A DNA stretch of 6,730 bases from Fischerella sp. (GTDB lineage: Bacteria > Cyanobacteriota > Cyanobacteriia > Cyanobacteriales > Nostocaceae), in contig JANZYY010000275.1 in NCBI GenBank assembly GCA_026419705.1, forward strand, positions 1 to 6,730. The letters run 5' to 3'. Made by a program: the position numbers and the translations under genes. Below the pieces are notes generated by a model that saw only the letters and a list, made by a program, of their open reading frames with translations, was not told the DNA's origin and made no database searches. Shown here in pieces: positions 5,304-6,730 of this stretch. The first letter of the stretch is position 1. Every line of letters begins with the position of its first letter.

Positions 5304-5349
5304 TTAAAAATGAAAAATGAAAAATGAAGATTGAATTTTTAATTTTTAA
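5304..5349. repeat. AAAAATG heptamer array with hairpin-forming arm
   Basis: Three exact AAAAATG units occupy 5306-5326. The stretch 5304-5319 is complementary to 5334-5349 at 14 of 16 bases, so the array can fold back on the A/T-rich segment after it. Heptamer period plus a palindrome is the same design as the coxA-coxC spacer, with a different unit sequence. Confidence 0.6.
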
Positions 5350-5520
5350 CGTTTCATTCCCGAGTAGTCAGAGGAAATCTAAGCTAAGCATGCAGCGTTG
5401 AACACTTTATCAAAGGTGAGATGGAGGAATCGAGGTTGTGTATTTTCTCCGTTGACCATGAATGAGCCTTACCTTTCTAAGGGAGGGAGATCTGAAACTT
5501 TTAAATGAACGAAGGCATCC

Positions 5521-5564
5521 GGCAGTTGGCAGAAGGGTGATAAAATACCCTCTCATACCCTCTC
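5521..5564. repeat. GGCAG heptamer pair and ATACCCTCTC direct repeat
   Basis: GGCAGTT and GGCAGAA (5521-5534) run into GGG, like GGCAGGA-GGCAGAA-GGG at 5054-5070. Next come two exact copies of ATACCCTCTC (5545-5564). AGGGT (5534-5538) can pair with ACCCT (5547-5551). This is intergenic simple-repeat material of the type common in filamentous cyanobacteria. Confidence 0.6.
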
Positions 5565-5658
5565 AGGTGTCCTCCTTTCCTTGTTCTCCTTGTCTTTCTT
5601 TTCATTTGAAGATGGCCGAATTAGTGTTCCTGTCTCTTATAAAAAAAGGAAAGTAAGT

Positions 5659-5687
5659 CTTGAAAATTCCCATTTTCCATTTTCAAG
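5659..5687 (-). terminator. Possible terminator after the WD40 gene
   Basis: CTTGAAAAT (5659-5667) and ATTTTCAAG (5679-5687) form a perfect 9-bp stem with an 11-base loop, 53 bases beyond the WD40 stop codon. On the minus strand the T-rich stretch TTTCCTTTTTTT follows only after a short gap, and the stem is AT-rich, so this is a weak candidate. Confidence 0.35.
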
Positions 5688-5740
5688 GAGAAATAGTGCA
5701 TTGGCTCACTCCTCAGAGAAGTTGCTGCGCTCTGGATGAT

Positions 5741-6730
5741 TTACTTAGTTTGACTACGCCAAATCATAATTTGTTTGTCGTATCCGCCACTAGCGAGCAT
5801 TTGTCCATCAGGGCTAAAAGCGATCGCACTTACCCAATCAGTATGTCCGTCCAGTGTATTGAGTAATTTTCCTGTAGTCAAATCCCACAGTTGCACTATG
5901 CCTTGTTTGCCACCACTAGCTAAAATACGACCATTTGGATTGATAGCGATCGCATTGATCCCATCTTTGTGACTCATCCTGTTTTTGTCAGCAGTGAGAG
6001 TGCTAACTAAATCTCCAGTTTTGGCATGCCAAAGTTTAATCGTGCCATCATGGCTAGCAGTAACTAGAGTTTGATCGTCTGGTGTGAAAGCTATACCGCT
6101 AACTACTTTAGAATGAGCTGTAAACTCACGGATAAGTTGACCAGAATTCAAATTCCATAGTTTCACCACACCTTTTGTGTCACCACTGGCAAGGATTTGA
6201 CCACCAGGACCAATCGCTATTTTAGAGATATTGTTGTAGTGTACTAAGGTAGCTAATGGGCGCTGTTGAAGCAAATCCCATAGACGAATGCCATCTAAAC
6301 CACCACTAGCGAGGATTTTTCCATCGGGAGTTGCAGCTAGAGATAGTACGTTACTGTTATGCCCGATCAAAGAGCGGCTAAATTTATTGGTTTTTAGGTT
6401 CCAAAGATTAATGGTGTAATCATTACTACAGCTAGCTAAAGTTAGACCATTTGGGGAAATCAGCACTGATTCTACGGTTGTTTTTTGGGCTTTGCGAATG
6501 ATTCCAATTCGTTTGCCTGTTTTTGTGCTCCAAAAACGGATGACACCATCGTTTTCTGAACCGCCGCTCACAAGAGTTTGGTTATCAGGAGCGAATGCTA
6601 GAGATTTAACGCTTCCTGAATGTTCTTTGAGTATGTGAACTAATTGGAGATTGATAAGGGTATTAGTAGCTTGGGAGTTAGGTTTAACATTAGCATCAGC
6701 AGGATTTGCAGATGGGGTTGGCAATAACGC
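5741..6730 (-). CDS. WD40-repeat beta-propeller protein, N-terminus outside the window
   Basis: The frame is open to the window edge on the minus strand (Ala-Leu precedes the first possible start, a TTG at 6724), so the 5' end is probably missing. Numbering from that TTG, 327 residues are visible: a polar Pro/Ala/Asn-rich stretch (1-26), then seven WD40 repeats at about 28-70, 71-114, 115-153, 154-195, 196-237, 238-286 and 287-327, enough for one complete seven-bladed propeller. Repeats show SPDG-type turns, LASGG strands and W-D or L-W endings (IRLWD, VQLWD, IMIWR). Blade 6 has a charged insertion (DKNRMSHKDG). The protein ends right after the last blade. WD40 propellers are protein-interaction platforms; no catalytic residue is expected. 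The lost N-terminus could be a signal peptide or a larger domain such as a Ser/Thr kinase, both common with WD40 repeats in cyanobacteria. Partner and pathway are unknown. Confidence 0.9.
   Translation of the reverse strand, partial: ALLPTPSANPADANVKPNSQATNTLINLQLVHILKEHSGSVKSLAFAPDNQTLVSGGSENDGVIRFWSTKTGKRIGIIRKAQKTTVESVLISPNGLTLASCSNDYTINLWNLKTNKFSRSLIGHNSNVLSLAATPDGKILASGGLDGIRLWDLLQQRPLATLVHYNNISKIAIGPGGQILASGDTKGVVKLWNLNSGQLIREFTAHSKVVSGIAFTPDDQTLVTASHDGTIKLWHAKTGDLVSTLTADKNRMSHKDGINAIAINPNGRILASGGKQGIVQLWDLTTGKLLNTLDGHTDWVSAIAFSPDGQMLASGGYDKQIMIWRSQTK

Larger units (their letters stand above)
4846..5740. other. 895-bp gene-free, repeat-rich AT-rich region
   Basis: No convincing gene was seen on either strand. 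The region must contain the promoter of the minus-strand peptide gene (right of 4845), but no good -35/-10 pair stands out. It holds a hairpin AAAAATGAA (4982-4990)/TTCATTTTT (4999-5007), heptamer pairs GGCAGGA-GGCAGAA (5054-5067) and GGCAGTT-GGCAGAA (5521-5534), three AAAAATG heptamers (5306-5326), a double ATACCCTCTC (5545-5564), a C/T-rich tract (5565-5605) and a possible terminator (5659-5687). A 64-codon frame at 5462-5656 runs through these repeats and is not believed. Confidence 0.6.

Noticed and set aside
5630..5641. CTGTCTCTTATA, which matches the first 12 bases of the Tn5 mosaic end used in sequencing libraries
   Set aside because: The match stops at 12 bases and continues as an A-run instead of the adapter sequence, so it is probably coincidence.
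5462..5656. 64-codon plus-strand frame
   Set aside because: It runs through the GGCAG, ATACCCTCTC and C/T-rich repeats, has no ribosome binding site and resembles no known protein.
5660..5972. Two plus-strand frames of 65-68 codons (5660-5866 and 5775-5972)
   Set aside because: Both are mostly or entirely antisense to the WD40 gene, and the second mirrors its repeats.

Overview
The window comes from a cyanobacterium, most likely a filamentous heterocyst-forming type (Nostocales: Nostoc, Calothrix and relatives). The signs are a cyanobacterial aa3-type cytochrome c oxidase operon, six copies of the HIP1 octamer GCGATCGC in 6.7 kb (about 0.1 expected by chance in random sequence), heptamer tandem repeats of the STRR kind in the spacers, and an AT-rich intergenic background.

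Layout. Positions 2-184 hold the last 60 codons of a gene that looks like the C-terminus of NdhD, subunit 4 of the NDH-1 complex. A 519-bp gene-free region follows (185-703). It carries an interspersed repeat, a C/G-rich hairpin, a small element with inverted ends, and the leader of the next operon. The cox operon is on the plus strand: coxB (704-1786, subunit II), coxA (1874-3619, subunit I) and coxC (3702-4325, subunit III), closed by a strong intrinsic terminator at 4355-4375. Both spacers inside the operon are heptamer-repeat sequences able to fold into hairpins. A second, inverted copy of the interspersed repeat (4391-4466) and a perfectly palindromic bidirectional terminator (4498-4521) follow. 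On the minus strand, 4579-4845 encodes an 88-residue protein with a double-glycine leader, a candidate exported peptide. About 900 bp (4846-5740) hold only short repeats and weak hairpins. The window ends inside a minus-strand WD40-repeat gene (5741-6730) whose 5' end lies outside.

How the genes work together. CoxB, CoxA and CoxC are the three core subunits of one terminal oxidase: CuA in CoxB takes electrons from cytochrome c6 or plastocyanin and passes them to heme a and the heme a3-CuB centre in CoxA, where O2 is reduced to water with proton pumping. The CoxA helix VI motif (YSHPAVY) is that of A2-type oxidases. If the upstream fragment is NdhD, the entry and exit enzymes of respiratory electron transport are adjacent here. 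The double-glycine peptide and the WD40 protein have no visible functional link to respiration.

The cox operon is a well-known system. The least ordinary items are the double-glycine peptide, the inverted repeat pair flanking the cox operon, and the hairpin-forming heptamer repeats in both cox spacers.
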